From: Paenibacillus sp. FSL H7-0737
Lineage (GTDB): Bacteria; Bacillota; Bacilli; Paenibacillales; Paenibacillaceae
Assembly (NCBI RefSeq): GCF_000758545.1
Contig: NZ_CP009279.1
Location: 4,030,001 to 4,094,000, forward strand
Direction: 5' to 3'
DNA: 64,000 nucleotides
In this document: in pieces, positions 15,392-23,590 of the stretch
How positions within the stretch are numbered: position 1 is the stretch's first letter
Layout of the letters: each line of letters starts with the position of its first letter
Made by a program: the position numbers and the translations under genes
Notes under the pieces: model-generated
The model's database searches: none
Told to the model about the DNA's origin: nothing
The model's input: only the letters and a program-made list of their open reading frames with translations

Positions 15392-16192
15392 TTATAGGTT
15401 GGTATCCGCTAAACTTTCGCCTTCTTTAGATTGTAATAGCATGACATGAGCCTCTGCTACGGCATTACGAAACAACTTATCTGTCAATTCAATGCGATCT
15501 ACTATATCTTCTAAGGTTTTTACACCATATAGCTTTTCCAGGATTAGTACCACTTCGACAGGAAAATCCCGAGATGCATGAACCAAGAAGCTGTCAGCTT
15601 GGAATGGTGTATAGATTATCCGAAGTACATCTACAAGTGGATTCACAACATACTTATGATAGTAAATCAACGACTCTAAAAAAAGCCCGCGTTTGGTATA
15701 TTTGACAGCTCGGTTCCTTTGACTGTAAATACCCTGAGCACGTATCAATTGTGATTGAAGTTGTGAATGGTGTGTCGTGTGATCAACGTTTTGATACTTC
15801 ACGATACCAGTCTTATCTATCAATATAACGGGTACGACAGTTTTGTCTTCGTTAATGAATAAAACAGGGACACTCTCACTTTGGATCGTCACGTCAACTA
15901 AGAGACTATCTGATGACTCCTGTAGGTGGTAAACCTTGTAGCGGTTATTTGTGGGTCGACCAGTTTCTTCATAGGCAATATCTACTTTTCCTAATCGACG
16001 CATACAGGCATCCAACCGGGTAATTGCAGAATCTATGCAGCCTTCTTTTGTATAGCACACCAAATCGATATCAGAATACTCGTCCAAAGTTTTAGTACCA
16101 TCTGAACCCTCTAGCCAGATAGCTAAAATATAATTTTCAATTCCAAGGTCTGATACAATTGCGTTTAGAATGGTCTCACGGTTAATCGTCAT
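15392..16192 (-). CDS. nucleotidyltransferase-domain protein
   Basis: A 266-residue protein started at MTINRETIL, with GGGAGG upstream. The catalytic segment is LEGSDGTKTLDEYSDIDLV: a GS motif with the DxD pair, as in aminoglycoside nucleotidyltransferases and MNT-type enzymes. The middle is an extended beta region and the C-terminus is helical. It starts 2 nt after the truncated acetyltransferase and is followed by a frameshifted relative, so three genes form one unit. Target unknown: antibiotic, nucleotide or protein are all possible. Confidence 0.8.
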   Translation of the reverse strand: MTINRETILNAIVSDLGIENYILAIWLEGSDGTKTLDEYSDIDLVCYTKEGCIDSAITRLDACMRRLGKVDIAYEETGRPTNNRYKVYHLQESSDSLLVDVTIQSESVPVLFINEDKTVVPVILIDKTGIVKYQNVDHTTHHSQLQSQLIRAQGIYSQRNRAVKYTKRGLFLESLIYYHKYVVNPLVDVLRIIYTPFQADSFLVHASRDFPVEVVLILEKLYGVKTLEDIVDRIELTDKLFRNAVAEAHVMLLQSKEGESLADTNL

Positions 16193-16194
16193 AG

Positions 16195-16401
16195 CTAAAC
16201 CTCCCATGTATTTTCATCTAATAATAGTTTTATCACCGGTTCACTCCTGTCATTACTGCAGGTAGGATTTTCGTTATGATCAACGAACACTTTTCCAGAT
16301 TGATTTCGCTCAATTACGGAATATGCAAACACAGGTTCATATGCTAGATTTTTCAACAGTGGCAGAACGTGTGCGTAGTTTTCTTTAGATAATTCTATCA
16401 T
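16195..16401 (-). pseudogene. truncated GNAT-type acetyltransferase N-terminus
   Basis: A 68-residue frame started at MIELSKENYAHV (GGGAGAG upstream). The first 45 residues, LPLLKNLAYEPVFAYSVIE then SGKVFVD, look like the N-terminus of a GNAT-type acetyltransferase, but the acetyl-CoA-binding core is missing and the frame ends in an unrelated tail DENTWEV. It may persist only as a translational lead-in to the downstream nucleotidyltransferase. Confidence 0.5.
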
Positions 16402-16444
16402 TTCATCTCTCCCTTCAAATTTCATCATTAGATAAGTTCCTTGT

Positions 16445-16526
16445 TAAATTAACCTGAACACAGTTGAACAAATAAAAACGGCTGCCGAAGCAACCGCTAT
16501 TATACTAACCTTCCCCGTTACCGGAA
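16445..16526. repeat. composite palindrome-terminator repeat, copy 9
   Basis: Worn left arm with CAGTTGAACA, A-run, hairpin CGGCTGCCGAAGCAACCG, right arm ATACTAACCTTCCCCGTTAC. Confidence 0.8.
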
Positions 16527-16549
16527 TGTGTCACCTCGGTCATAGTAAT

Positions 16550-16945
16550 TTAAACTTCATCTTCAAATATACTTTTTAAAATCAAATCTGCGCATTCTTC
16601 GGAAGTGTTTAAATGTGTGTTGACTGTACAATTATACCGGATATCTTTTGCCATGATTTTGTGTTGCCAATCAGATTGGTCTTCGGTTCTATTTTCTCGT
16701 GCAATATTTCTCTGACGGCAAATGTCTAAAGGGCAAAACACTTCAACAATGTATAATGGGTAACCAGAAAATATATTGTTCACTTTTTCATAATGCGGTT
16801 TCAACTCAGGCCTTTCTACCATAATGCCATCAATAAGTACATTTTTACCATGGTCAGAAAATAATTTGGCTGTATGATACATCATGATAATTGCTTCACT
16901 TAAATACTTCCAATAATCTTCACGAAGATAACGTTCACCTATCAT
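16550..16945 (-). pseudogene. truncated CPT-like kinase (P-loop missing)
   Basis: A 131-residue frame resembling the C-terminal two thirds of chloramphenicol-phosphotransferase-type or adenylyl-kinase-like ATPases: KNVLIDGIMVERPE, then YIVEVFCPLDICRQRNIARE and an IRYNCTVNTHLNTSEE tail. The N-terminal GxxSSGKT nucleotide-binding loop expected in this family is absent, and no in-frame continuation was found upstream. It is either a remnant or a very short non-kinase derivative. Confidence 0.55.
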
Positions 16946-17041
16946 TTAACTGTAAAGCATCTCTGTTAATACCCCTAATTAATTCAATTAATCTCATTTT
17001 AATATTTAAACTGTAAGTCTGGAAATAAAAAACAACTATAA

Positions 17042-17124
17042 TTGAACTATACTACCGTTAGTGAACAAATAAAAAACGGCTGCCGAAGCAACCGCTATTC
17101 CTCTATCGAGTCCCGTTAGCACAG
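17042..17124. repeat. composite palindrome-terminator repeat, copy 10
   Basis: TTGAACTATACTACCGTTAG, GTGAAC, A-run, hairpin CGGCTGCCGAAGCAACCG, then CTCTATCGAGTCCCGTTAG. Confidence 0.85.
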
Positions 17125-17178
17125 CGAAGTGTTGTTACTGCACTAAACTGAACAATTATTAATCATTGCGAAAAAATA

Positions 17179-17628
17179 CTAAGCACCAAATTGTCTTAAA
17201 TGATGGTCTAGATGTTTATAAATCCCTTTACCCCATTGCTCAGGAGTAAACTTGCCAAAAAAAGGATGCGGATGGGATGAACATTTCTCCGGACCGTTTC
17301 TTTGGAAAGTTAAAATCTTTTGTTTCAGTTTTTCTTTTTCTGTCATAAAGTCTCTTTCATCTACAATAAGTATGGTCGGAATTGTTGACATATTGTGTGG
17401 TACCGGCTTGTCATTATAGAAAATAGAATTCACAAACCTTCCTATTAACCTTCCTAGCCAATATCTAGGGGGAAAGGAATTTCCCAATGCGATATCTTGA
17501 AATGCTGAGCAGTGAGCCAACATTTGAGCAACATTCATTGTTCCCCATTGTGGTTTTGAATTTGGACTTAAATTCTCGATACGGTTCAGTATTTCCGCTG
17601 TATGCAATTCATTATATATATTTTCCAT
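17179..17628 (-). CDS. DUF1569 protein (DinB-like fold)
   Basis: A 149-residue protein started at MENIYNELH (GGAG 7 nt upstream). Landmarks are WGTMNVAQMLAHCSAFQDI with a conserved His, a hydrophobic PPRYWLGRLIGRFVN stretch, and the C-terminal YKHLDHHLRQFGA with three His residues, as in DUF1569 and related four-helix DinB-like proteins that bind a metal. The biochemical role of the family is not established. It stands alone between repeat copies 10 and 11. Confidence 0.8.
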   Translation of the reverse strand: MENIYNELHTAEILNRIENLSPNSKPQWGTMNVAQMLAHCSAFQDIALGNSFPPRYWLGRLIGRFVNSIFYNDKPVPHNMSTIPTILIVDERDFMTEKEKLKQKILTFQRNGPEKCSSHPHPFFGKFTPEQWGKGIYKHLDHHLRQFGA

Positions 17629-17802
17629 TGGCACGCTCCATTAAATTTATCTGAGGAAGTTCATATATGGTGTAGACCGATGCGATTTCCTGCATAATCT
17701 AGAACCTTCTGGTTTGTCTATTATATTTATAATTGCTTCAGTACAATTCGACAGCACGTTGTCATTCTAATATTTACCATTTCCCATCAATCTATTCTTT
17801 GC

Positions 17803-17870
17803 TCACTATCCTGCCCATTAGTTGAACAAATAAAAAACAGCTGCCTAAGCAACCGCTAATCTACTAACGT
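17803..17870. repeat. composite repeat, copy 11
   Basis: CACTATCCTGCCCATTAG plus TTGAAC, A-run, hairpin CAGCTGCCTAAGCAACCG, then CTACTAACGT. The second half of the right arm is missing because the coding region of 17871-18281 ends there. Confidence 0.8.
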
Positions 17871-18281
17871 TTACCTATGTCGTCCCTCATCAACCCTATT
17901 CTTCGCCACTACTCTTATATCTTCGTCATCATCGTTCAATAAAATAGTTAAAACTCGAAATGTCGCTTTTTTGTTATAGACAATTCGTTTTCTAACTGAG
18001 CTATCTAAATCTTTTGCCAGTTTCATTTGTAAACTTTCTGGTAGTCGATTTTTTGTAGCAACATTAAATCTAACCCTTTCATCTGCATCGTCAGCTAGAA
18101 TTTCCATAATCTCAACAGGAATTGATTTATTATGTGCTACCCATTCACGCATTTCAGGGTACGTTTCAATTACTTGTAACCAAACCTCAAAAGGTGCTTC
18201 ATCCCATGCAGCCTTCAGATATTCCTCCATGTTATCACTAAGCCTTAACCTTACAAATTCTTCAGCCGAATTAATCATCAT
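17871..18281 (-). CDS. HEAT-like repeat protein
   Basis: A 136-residue helical protein with short repeating units: VWLQVIETYPEMREWVAHN, EIMEILADDADERVRFNVA, MKLAKDLDSSVRKRIVYN, LTILLNDDDEDIRVVAKN. Each ends in a xxVRxxVAxN-type turn, characteristic of HEAT or leucine-rich-variant repeats that form protein-binding solenoids. No catalytic motif is visible. The stop codon lies inside the preceding composite repeat, which suggests the 3' end was created when gene and repeat became joined. Confidence 0.7.
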   Translation of the reverse strand: MMINSAEEFVRLRLSDNMEEYLKAAWDEAPFEVWLQVIETYPEMREWVAHNKSIPVEIMEILADDADERVRFNVATKNRLPESLQMKLAKDLDSSVRKRIVYNKKATFRVLTILLNDDDEDIRVVAKNRVDEGRHR

Positions 18282-18327
18282 TCAACCCCGATAAACAGAT
18301 TTATTCACATTTTAACATAAAAATTTA

Positions 18328-18386
18328 GTTCAACTAACCTGCCGTTAGTTGAACAAATAAAAAACGGCTGCCGAAGCAACCGCTAT
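18328..18386. repeat. composite repeat, copy 12
   Basis: Perfect 11-bp palindromic left arm GTTCAACTAAC/GTTAGTTGAAC with CTGCC loop, A-run, hairpin CGGCTGCCGAAGCAACCG. The right arm is missing; a short open frame ends just beyond it. Confidence 0.85.
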
Positions 18387-18389
18387 CGG

Positions 18390-18536
18390 TTAACTTTCAT
18401 CTTTGAAATGATAATGTTCATGATGGATCGTATCCATTCCAACCAACTTACTACTCTTTCTATGGTAATATGCGAAGTTATTATTTCGGAAAATCAGTTG
18501 AAGCATCAGCAACGAAAATCCCCCAAACATAATCAT
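18390..18536 (-). CDS. possible 48-residue microprotein
   Basis: An open frame starting MIMFGGFSLLMLQLIF gives a single hydrophobic segment followed by a His-rich polar tail (HHEHYHFK). It fills the slot between repeat copies 12 and 13 exactly as genes do elsewhere. The ribosome site is poorly placed (GGAG about 20 nt upstream; it suits an overlapping 20-codon frame at 18543 better), so coding is uncertain. Confidence 0.35.
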   Translation of the reverse strand: MIMFGGFSLLMLQLIFRNNNFAYYHRKSSKLVGMDTIHHEHYHFKDES

Positions 18537-18577
18537 TTGGCATATAATTCACCCATCTCCTTTACCGCTCAATAAGA

Positions 18578-18644
18578 CAAAGAGCAGCTGCCGCGGCGAT
18601 CTGCTCCTTGTTTTAAGTAACTATAGTTCCCCGTTAGTTGAACA
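18578..18644. repeat. composite repeat, copy 13
   Basis: Hairpin GAGCAGCTGCCGCGGCGATCTGCTC and then arm AACTATAGTTCCCCGTTAGT plus TGAACAG. The arm order relative to the hairpin matches hairpin plus right arm. Confidence 0.65.
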
Positions 18645-18712
18645 GACTCGAACGGCTGCTACAAGACACTGTTAAACAATTAAAAGGTCATGATTTTCCG
18701 CTTTCGCTTTTC

Positions 18713-20194
18713 TTATTTGTCTTCTTTTGGCATTGGCAATGGTACTTTCCAATCCAGGTCATAGCTCTTTTTTGCCAATTCTGAAGTAAGACTGAGCTTT
18801 TGAGGGAGTTCTTTCATTTCATCACTTTGCAATTTTATTCGGATATGGTTTCTGCCTTGTTCATCCTTTCCCATCATTTTAAAATCTCCACCTGTTACAT
18901 TGAATATTTTGCCCTTTTCATCTTCTATAGTCCAACCAAAACGATTAATAATTTTATCTGTGTCATCATCCATTAAAATCGTATCTGCTACATTAATATA
19001 TGATATATCCTTTAAATAAGCCTCTAGCAAAATAGTAGCGTGCTTCTCATTCTTTGGAGATGCTTCATTTAATGGTTCGTCAAAGGTTACGGACATGATC
19101 TCAATCGTTTTGCCATCCTCATCTACTCTTACAGATTTTTCAGCAAGCTGTTTTGGCTCAAATGATACACGTAGCTCATACGGTTCTGTTTTTTCTAAAG
19201 AATCCAATACAAGTGTATATTGGTGATCAGGAGACAGTGGAGCAAATCCATACTTCCGATTGGAATGACCGTATTCTCCCACAGCCTTGCGTGGAATATC
19301 AAGCGCCCTAGTTAAATCTTTTACTTTCTCTCCTTTTTCATTTTCAACATGAAAATTCAGTTTATAATCATCATAGCGAACATAAGGATCAACTGAATCT
19401 AGTTTTCCTTTCACTTGTTTACTTTCCTCTACTAATCTTTTCTTTGCCTCTTCCGTCCATTTCGTTTCATAATCCACACGAGCAGCAGTCGGTGAATGCA
19501 TAATGCTATTTAGATTGATTTGCAGTCCCTGTGGTGTAGTATACGTTTTATCGATTGGTAGCACCTTGGATGCCTTAATTGCTTTTTCTAAATCAATAGG
19601 AATCTGTAAGGCCCAATTTCCTTTAACAGAGTCGATCTGATTCCCCTCAAACTGTAATAAAAGGTTTTGATCTTCTGTTTCCCCCGGTTTTTTTAGAGTG
19701 AGATATCCGTAATTTTCTTGGATTTCTACCATATACGTTTTAGTTTCTTTAATCACATTCCCTTTCAAATCTGTTACCTCTACGTTACTTATGTGAAGCT
19801 TATCCGGATGAATAAAGTTCTTTTGCTGATCCTTGATCGAATAAACAGCCACAATTCTCATCGGATCAGCCAATATCTCCTCTATTTCAAGAGTATAGCC
19901 CCGATCAGTAACAGAGACATTTACCTTCTGTGAAAAACCTTCCTGTGCTGCATATTGCAGTTCTTTATCAGAACCATTAAATAGCGATTTAACATAGGCC
20001 GCAAAGGTAGGACTCACCGATATCGTTAGAAGCAAAGCGCAGCTGATTAAGACAGGAAGTACCAAAGTGCCTAGTAAACGCGACCTTTTTCTTTTATAGG
20101 CTACCACTTGGTCAGGAATCACAAAACTAGGCTGATCCAATTCTCCAGCAACATTTTTTAGAGTTTGTGCAATTTGTTTGTCAAGATTAGTCAT
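18713..20194 (-). CDS. DUF4179-type anti-sigma factor
   Basis: A 493-residue protein: a short cytosolic N-terminus, a basic patch YKRKRSR, one membrane span at about 42-62 (LVLPVLISCALLLTISV), and a large extracellular part composed of DUF4179 and DUF5643-like beta domains. This architecture is typical of anti-sigma factors paired with ECF sigma factors in Paenibacillus and Bacillus. The gene overlaps the sigma gene by 8 nt, supporting a regulatory pair. The outer domain probably senses an envelope signal, which remains unknown. Confidence 0.85.
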   Translation of the reverse strand: MTNLDKQIAQTLKNVAGELDQPSFVIPDQVVAYKRKRSRLLGTLVLPVLISCALLLTISVSPTFAAYVKSLFNGSDKELQYAAQEGFSQKVNVSVTDRGYTLEIEEILADPMRIVAVYSIKDQQKNFIHPDKLHISNVEVTDLKGNVIKETKTYMVEIQENYGYLTLKKPGETEDQNLLLQFEGNQIDSVKGNWALQIPIDLEKAIKASKVLPIDKTYTTPQGLQINLNSIMHSPTAARVDYETKWTEEAKKRLVEESKQVKGKLDSVDPYVRYDDYKLNFHVENEKGEKVKDLTRALDIPRKAVGEYGHSNRKYGFAPLSPDHQYTLVLDSLEKTEPYELRVSFEPKQLAEKSVRVDEDGKTIEIMSVTFDEPLNEASPKNEKHATILLEAYLKDISYINVADTILMDDDTDKIINRFGWTIEDEKGKIFNVTGGDFKMMGKDEQGRNHIRIKLQSDEMKELPQKLSLTSELAKKSYDLDWKVPLPMPKEDK

Positions 20195-20756
20195 GCATGT
20201 TCACTCCCATCTCGGTAAATACCTGTGTTTCTTTGTTTACTTGTATTTTTTCAGCAATTAACTTTCTGGCCTTATGTAGCCTTGATTTTACCGTTCCCTC
20301 AAATACACCAAGGATTTTTGCAATTTCAGCTATACTAAACTCCTCATAATAGTAAAGGATAACTACTGAGCGATGTTTCAGCGTCATCATCTGAATCGCT
20401 CGCCAAATCTGTTGCTCTTTCTCCTTTTGAAGAATACTCTCCAATGGGTTTTGCCCAGGGTCAATAGAGTCCAAATATTCTTCCGTTTTTTTCTTTCTAC
20501 GCACCATATTAAGTGCACGATGTGTCACAATTTTTATAAACCAAGCTCGAAACGATGTCCCTTTTCGTTCATCATATCGATAAAGTGATTGATACGCTTC
20601 CCATAGTGCTTCTTGAACGGCATCCTGAGCTAGATGATAATCATGGACGATCAAAAAAGCGACTCGAAATGCACTAGTTAAGTGAGGTTGAACAAGTGTT
20701 TCAAAATCAACTTGACCTCCTTCCTTGGGTATTGGAAAATGATGATTTTCTTTCAC
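20187..20756 (-). CDS. ECF sigma factor
   Basis: A 189-residue sigma-70-family factor. Region 2 spans roughly LVQPHLTSAFRVAFLIVHDY to SFRAWFIKIVTHRALNMVRR, and region 4 includes TLKHRSVVILYYYEEFSIAEI followed by ILGVFEGTVKSRLHKARKL, the helix-turn-helix. The GTG start has AGGAGG 8 nt upstream. It forms an overlapping pair with the DUF4179 anti-sigma gene. Autoregulation is likely for such pairs, but no ECF promoter was confidently identified upstream. Confidence 0.92.
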   Translation of the reverse strand: MKENHHFPIPKEGGQVDFETLVQPHLTSAFRVAFLIVHDYHLAQDAVQEALWEAYQSLYRYDERKGTSFRAWFIKIVTHRALNMVRRKKKTEEYLDSIDPGQNPLESILQKEKEQQIWRAIQMMTLKHRSVVILYYYEEFSIAEIAKILGVFEGTVKSRLHKARKLIAEKIQVNKETQVFTEMGVNMHD

Positions 20757-20956
20757 TTAAAAGACCTCCTCGTTTTTCCTTTCACTTCTTATTCACCAGT
20801 TCTCGTATTTTGGTTCATAAAAAGAGGAAAAAACTTTTCCCTCACTTGGGTGAACTGCTACTTGCGAGGTTATCAATAAATTCCTCCTTCTTATCGGTGG
20901 CACTCAAATATATACTGCAGCGAAAACTAAAAAGGTTGGGGAATTTAGAAAAATTT

Positions 20957-20983
20957 ATTCAACTATCCTTCCCTTTAGCTTAA
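20957..20983. repeat. solo arm of the composite repeat, last clear copy
   Basis: TTCAACTATCCTTCCCTTTAG plus CTTAATG: one arm upstream of the sigma gene, the right-hand limit of the repeat-rich region. Confidence 0.6.
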
Positions 20984-21024
20984 TGCCGCTCCCAATCTAG
21001 TTCTAGATTAGGCTTCTCATCAAA

Positions 21025-21050
21025 TAAAAAAAGACCGTTTCGGTCTTTTG
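21025..21050. terminator. bidirectional terminator-like hairpin
   Basis: AAAAAAAGACC GTTTC GGTCTTTTG: short GC stem with A and T runs on either side, located before the YdcF-like gene. Confidence 0.55.
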
Positions 21051-21113
21051 TACAACTTCGAACACCCCAACTCATGTTACAATACAACCTGAACTCATAC
21101 TTTACGAAGGCGG

Positions 21114-21875
21114 TTGATACTGTTGATTTACATCATCAAATTTGTATACAGCTTTGTGCTTCCTCCAGGACTTTTCATCCTACTTCTGCTCGGTCTTGTC
21201 ATTTGGTTATGGAAAAAGAACCGTCGCCCTGCGATTGCCCTGCTTGGCGTTACACTGCTTATGTATTTCTCCATGACTTCCTTAGTCAGCGATGCGTTAA
21301 TCGGAGGTTTAGAACGAAAATATCCTCAACCGGATACATTGCAAGGAGATGTCATCGTTGTTCTTGGTGGAGGTGCAAGCTCTGGGACACCGGATATTGA
21401 TGGCGAGGGCAACTTATATGGATCAGCAGCGAATCGGCTAATTACATCTGTACGACTACATAATGCAAGTGGTTTACCCATCCTATTCTCTGGTGGACAA
21501 GTCTTCTCCGACAGCGGCAATGAAGCGGATATCGCCAAAAGACAACTCCTTGGACTCGGTGTCCCCGAAGAGGATATCCTGACCGACAATCAATCTCTTA
21601 ACACGGAGCAGAATGCTGTAAACACCGCCGCAATCCTACAAGAGAAGGGACTTAAGCGTCCTGTACTAGTCACATCAGGGTTTCATATGCCCCGCTCGAT
21701 GCAGCACTTCAAGAATGCAGGGCTAACAGCGCAAGCTTTTCCTACAGATTATATCGCCAGCGCTGAATTTTCGTTGCAACCCTCAAAGTTCACTCCTTCG
21801 CCAGGAGCCATGTCGACTACAGGCACAGCCTTGAAGGAGTATTTAGGTCTTCTTGTTGCTCATCTATTTAATTAG
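21114..21875 (+). CDS. YdcF/DUF218 family membrane-associated protein
   Basis: Up to 253 residues: two N-terminal membrane spans (about 3-30 and 35-55), then a DUF218 domain with VIVVLGGG, an ANRLITSVRLHNASGLPILFSGG block, DNQSLNTEQNAVNTA and LVTSGFHMPRSMQHF. DUF218 proteins are linked to envelope polysaccharide metabolism (ElyC, SanA). TTG starts at 21114 or 21123 are both possible; GAAGG suits the second. It converges with the ybaK-like gene, overlapping it by 12 nt at the 3' ends. Confidence 0.85.
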   Translation: MILLIYIIKFVYSFVLPPGLFILLLLGLVIWLWKKNRRPAIALLGVTLLMYFSMTSLVSDALIGGLERKYPQPDTLQGDVIVVLGGGASSGTPDIDGEGNLYGSAANRLITSVRLHNASGLPILFSGGQVFSDSGNEADIAKRQLLGLGVPEEDILTDNQSLNTEQNAVNTAAILQEKGLKRPVLVTSGFHMPRSMQHFKNAGLTAQAFPTDYIASAEFSLQPSKFTPSPGAMSTTGTALKEYLGLLVAHLFN

Positions 21876-22337
21876 ATCTGTGAATTTTGCATTTGTTACC
21901 CCTGCAAGAAGCTGCGGTGATACATCCATTTGTTGACCAATTTTCCCGGCGCTAACGGCTATCGTTTCCTGACTTTCTGCGCTGCTATCAATGAACGTCG
22001 GATATAGCTTTTTCATACCGACTGGTGAACATCCACCACGGATATAACCCGTCCACTTCTGCAAGTCCTTCACTGGCAGCATCTCAATCTTTTTCTCTCC
22101 GGCGGCCTTGGCCGCCTTTTTGAGATCCAGCTCCTCAGCAACCGGTATAACAAATACATAAAGATTTGCTCCGCTATGAGCGACCAAAGTTTTAAAAACC
22201 GTCTCTGCCGCCTTTCCAATCTTCTCCGCAACTGCCGTACCATGGATTAGTCCATCCTCGTTGTCATAAACAAACACTTCATATCCAATTTTCTTCGCAT
22301 CTAGCATTCGCATCGCGTTGGTTTTGGTTACTGCCAT
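21864..22337 (-). CDS. ybaK: Cys-tRNA(Pro)/Cys-tRNA(Cys) deacylase
   Basis: A 157-residue YbaK/EbsC protein: the KTNAMRMLDAKKIGYEVFVY opening, the VFKTLVA strand with the conserved catalytic Lys, KAAGEKKIEMLPVKDLQ, TGYIRGGCSPVGMKK and SAGKIGQQMDVSP. These are characteristic of the INS-superfamily deacylases that hydrolyse Cys mischarged on tRNA(Pro). Length fits the family. It is transcribed alone on the minus strand, and its last codons overlap the end of the convergent YdcF-like gene. Confidence 0.92.
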   Translation of the reverse strand: MAVTKTNAMRMLDAKKIGYEVFVYDNEDGLIHGTAVAEKIGKAAETVFKTLVAHSGANLYVFVIPVAEELDLKKAAKAAGEKKIEMLPVKDLQKWTGYIRGGCSPVGMKKLYPTFIDSSAESQETIAVSAGKIGQQMDVSPQLLAGVTNAKFTDLIK

Positions 22338-22379
22338 ATCTGATCTACCTCTCTTTAATCTATTCGATACTATATGGTC

Positions 22380-22420
22380 AAAGAGGCCCCAAAGCCAACA
22401 TGGCTTACAGGACCTCTTAT
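22380..22420 (-). terminator. terminator-like hairpin after the YolD-like gene
   Basis: AAGAGGCCCC/GGACCTCTT arms with an inner AGCC/GGCT pair. The U-run on the minus strand is weak. Confidence 0.4.
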
Positions 22421-22433
22421 TGCTGCGTTCCCA

Positions 22434-22685
22434 TTAATCTCTGGGATAATTAACTTGCATAATATCCATAAACGGAACTTTTTCGATACCTTCGTTTTTA
22501 CTGATGTGTACTTTTCCTGTCCGCGAGTCCATTTCTACAATCGTTCCGCGCACCTGTTCTTCTTTTCCCCATACGGTCAATAAAATCTCAGAACCTTCTT
22601 GCTTCGCTTCAACTAGCTGATTGCCTAGCTCCTCAAGTACAAATTCATCTCTTGTGGGCCGCTTGGCCACTTTTGCTTTTGCCAC
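22434..22685 (-). CDS. YolD-like small protein
   Basis: An 83-residue protein: basic N-terminus, a helix LEELGNQLVEAKQEGSE, and then beta strands RGTIVEMDSRTGKVHIS and VPFMDIMQVN. This strand pattern (G-x-I-x-x-M/I-D ... F-x-D-I) is that of YolD-like proteins, which in Bacillus occur next to DinB/UvrX polymerases. No polymerase is adjacent here, although DNA-repair genes follow upstream. Function unknown. Confidence 0.6.
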   Translation of the reverse strand: MAKAKVAKRPTRDEFVLEELGNQLVEAKQEGSEILLTVWGKEEQVRGTIVEMDSRTGKVHISKNEGIEKVPFMDIMQVNYPRD

Positions 22686-22771
22686 TCTACTCCTCCAATA
22701 AGCGATTACAGGTATTAAGTATTTTAAAATACTAAGTATGAATGCTCTCGTTTATTATATCATGTTTCAGT

Positions 22772-23590
22772 TTAAGGCTCGAACCCCTTCTGGCTCAAGA
22801 AAAGCTCATCTTCATTAAAAACACTCCGGAGTCCATCGTACACCCTGCGATAAGCCGCCGGATCGTACCATTCTTCCAATTGCAGCTCTTCATAAAGGGA
22901 ATAAATACCTAATCTCCGTGTCCGTTTGCCCCCACTGCCATCTCCCATAAAATAATCGTCGATACAGACCCTATCCACCAAACCCCTTAGGATCTCTGGA
23001 AAAGAAGTGCTGCTTGGCAATACCGGAGCGATGGTTGCTTGAATAGGAATGCCCGCTTCACGCAGTAATTTCAGTGTCTTTAATCTTGCAGAAATGGGTG
23101 GAGCACTTGGTGTGAATTTTTTGCGAATATCTTCACGATCCGTCTCTACAGTCATACTCACGCGAACCTTGTCTTCTAAGCGTAATAATAAATCTATATC
23201 TCTGCGTACGAGCGGACTGCGCGTCTGCACGAACAGAAAATCGGGTGGGGTCTCCACCATAACCTCCAGCAAAGCCCTGGTTACCTGCTCCTTGTGCTCT
23301 ATCGGTTGGTATGGATCTGTACTAGAGGACATAAAGATGGAGACCGGTCCTTTGGACTTTGCTTTCAGGAGTTCTTTGTGTAAGATAGCTGCAGCTTCTT
23401 GTTTGACATCTACCCACGTTCCCCATTCCTCTTGGCGAAACAGTGAAACAGGCATTTGACGCACATAACAATAAGAACAGCCATAAGTACAGCCGGTATA
23501 TGGGTTTAAAGAATGACTATATCCGTTCAGATAACCCGTCCCTTTATTTAGTAAGGTCTTTGGGGTTTTGTACTGGACCTCAATATTCAT
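22772..23590 (-). CDS. SPL-family radical SAM protein
   Basis: A 272-residue protein with radical SAM cysteines in GCTYGCSYCYVRQMP (Cys 34, 38, 41), preceded by GYSHSLNPYTG. The sequence FMSSSTDPYQPIEHK and the ARLKTLKLLREAGIPIQ stretch are typical of the spore-photoproduct-lyase-like (Rv2578c) family. True SplB repairs the UV spore photoproduct; this smaller relative is of unproven activity. Its start overlaps the ogt stop as ATGA in an adaA-ogt operon, which argues for a DNA- or nucleotide-repair role. Confidence 0.88.
   Translation of the reverse strand: MNIEVQYKTPKTLLNKGTGYLNGYSHSLNPYTGCTYGCSYCYVRQMPVSLFRQEEWGTWVDVKQEAAAILHKELLKAKSKGPVSIFMSSSTDPYQPIEHKEQVTRALLEVMVETPPDFLFVQTRSPLVRRDIDLLLRLEDKVRVSMTVETDREDIRKKFTPSAPPISARLKTLKLLREAGIPIQATIAPVLPSSTSFPEILRGLVDRVCIDDYFMGDGSGGKRTRRLGIYSLYEELQLEEWYDPAAYRRVYDGLRSVFNEDELFLSQKGFEP

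Noticed and set aside
302..20983. The repeats as a CRISPR array
   Set aside because: Copies are 60-95 bp, hundreds to thousands of bases apart, and separated by genes rather than uniform short spacers; no cas genes are seen.
302..20983. Calling the region a classical integron
   Set aside because: No IntI-type integrase is visible, arm palindromes have only short loops, and GTTAGYT does not fit the GTTRRRY core. Kept only as a cassette-like hypothesis.
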